Assembly (NCBI GenBank): GCA_947628975.1
Contig: CANRBW010000097.1
Span: forward strand, 1 to 6,058
Source: an uncultured Oscillospiraceae bacterium
GTDB taxonomy: Bacteria; Bacillota; Clostridia; Oscillospirales; Oscillospiraceae
Direction of reading: 5' to 3'
Length of the DNA: 6,058 bases
Shown: positions 5,654 through 6,058 of the stretch, in pieces
Layout of the letters: every line of letters begins with the position of its first letter
Position numbering within the stretch: the stretch's first letter is position 1
Notes under the pieces: model-generated
What the model was told of the DNA's origin: nothing
Databases searched by the model: none
What the model saw: only the letters and a program-made list of their open reading frames with translations
Position numbers and translations under genes: made by a program

Positions 5654-6058
5654 ATGGCTGCAAAAACTGATCTGGTGATCGTGGAGTCACCCGCCAAGGC
5701 GAAGACCATCGGGAAATACCTCGGCCCCGGCTACAAGGTCATGGCCACCATGGGCCACGTCCGGGACCTGCCCAAGAGCAAGCTGAGCGTGGACACCCAG
5801 CACGGTTTCCGGCCGGACTACCAGCCCATCCAGGGGAAGGAGGGCGTCATCGCCGACCTGGCCCGGGCCGCCAAGCGAAGCGACAAGATCTACCTGGCCA
5901 CCGACCCGGACCGGGAGGGGGAGGCCATCTCCTGGCACCTGAAGGAGCTCTTGGACCTGCCAGAGGAGCGCACCTACCGGGTCACCTTCAACGAGATCAC
6001 CAAGAAGGTGGTCACCGAGTCCATCGCCAGGCCCCGGTCCATCGACCAGAACCTGGTG
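5654..6058 (+). CDS. topA: DNA topoisomerase I (type IA), N-terminal part (3' end outside window)
   Basis: 135 codons are visible before the window ends, still in frame. The protein relaxes negative supercoils by cutting one strand through a tyrosine located further downstream. The visible part is the Toprim domain. It opens with DLVIVESPAKAKTIGKYLG, with the conserved Glu11 of the VESPAKA motif, then ATMGHVRDLP (31-40). The metal-binding LATDPDREGEAISWHL follows, with Asp84, Asp86 and Glu88 forming DxDxE. RVTFNEITKKVVTESI (109-124) begins the next family segment. All Toprim residues expected for catalysis are present. ATG 5654 fits because the N-terminus matches the family and AGGAGG precedes it by 6 nt. 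The active-site tyrosine and zinc-ribbon tail cannot be judged here. Confidence 0.97.
   Translation, partial: MAAKTDLVIVESPAKAKTIGKYLGPGYKVMATMGHVRDLPKSKLSVDTQHGFRPDYQPIQGKEGVIADLARAAKRSDKIYLATDPDREGEAISWHLKELLDLPEERTYRVTFNEITKKVVTESIARPRSIDQNLV

Overview
This 6,058-base window is very GC-rich, and every gene I can support lies on the + strand. The gene content, strong AGGAGG-type ribosome sites, consensus-like sigma-A promoter and dprA-topA order suggest a high-GC Firmicute, probably a gut clostridium of the Oscillospirales (Flavonifractor/Lawsonibacter-like). The placement is inferred from style and gene order, not from a database match.

Layout: (1) 1-549, the C-terminal part of an acyl-CoA synthetase of the class I adenylate-forming superfamily, cut by the window edge. 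(2) 546-1445, a lipoyl-less protein resembling the catalytic domain of 2-oxoacid dehydrogenase E2 / chloramphenicol acetyltransferase, joined to gene 1 by an ATGA overlap. (3) 1446-1559, an AT-richer gap with a good sigma-A promoter and a short leader. (4) 1560-2927 and 2941-3594, ktrB and ktrA, a complete potassium uptake system. (5) 3591-4370, a SpoU/TrmH-family RNA 2'-O-methyltransferase. (6) 4358-5617, dprA. (7) 5654-6058, the 5' end of topA, running off the right edge.

Genes 1 and 2 form one translationally coupled unit that probably handles an activated acyl group. The promoter at about 1476-1504 appears to open a second unit, ktrB-ktrA-methyltransferase-dprA(-topA). Inside it the gaps are 13 nt, -4 nt, -13 nt and 36 nt, and I see no terminator. 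That unit mixes ion transport with nucleic-acid housekeeping (RNA methylation, ssDNA handling, supercoil relaxation).

Most of the window is ordinary core genome. The part most worth a second look is the acyl-CoA ligase plus E2-like pair, because the E2-like protein has Glu where the catalytic His of this fold should be. I found no tRNA, rRNA, mobile element, CRISPR array, attachment site or long repeat. No gene-free stretch exceeds about 115 bases.
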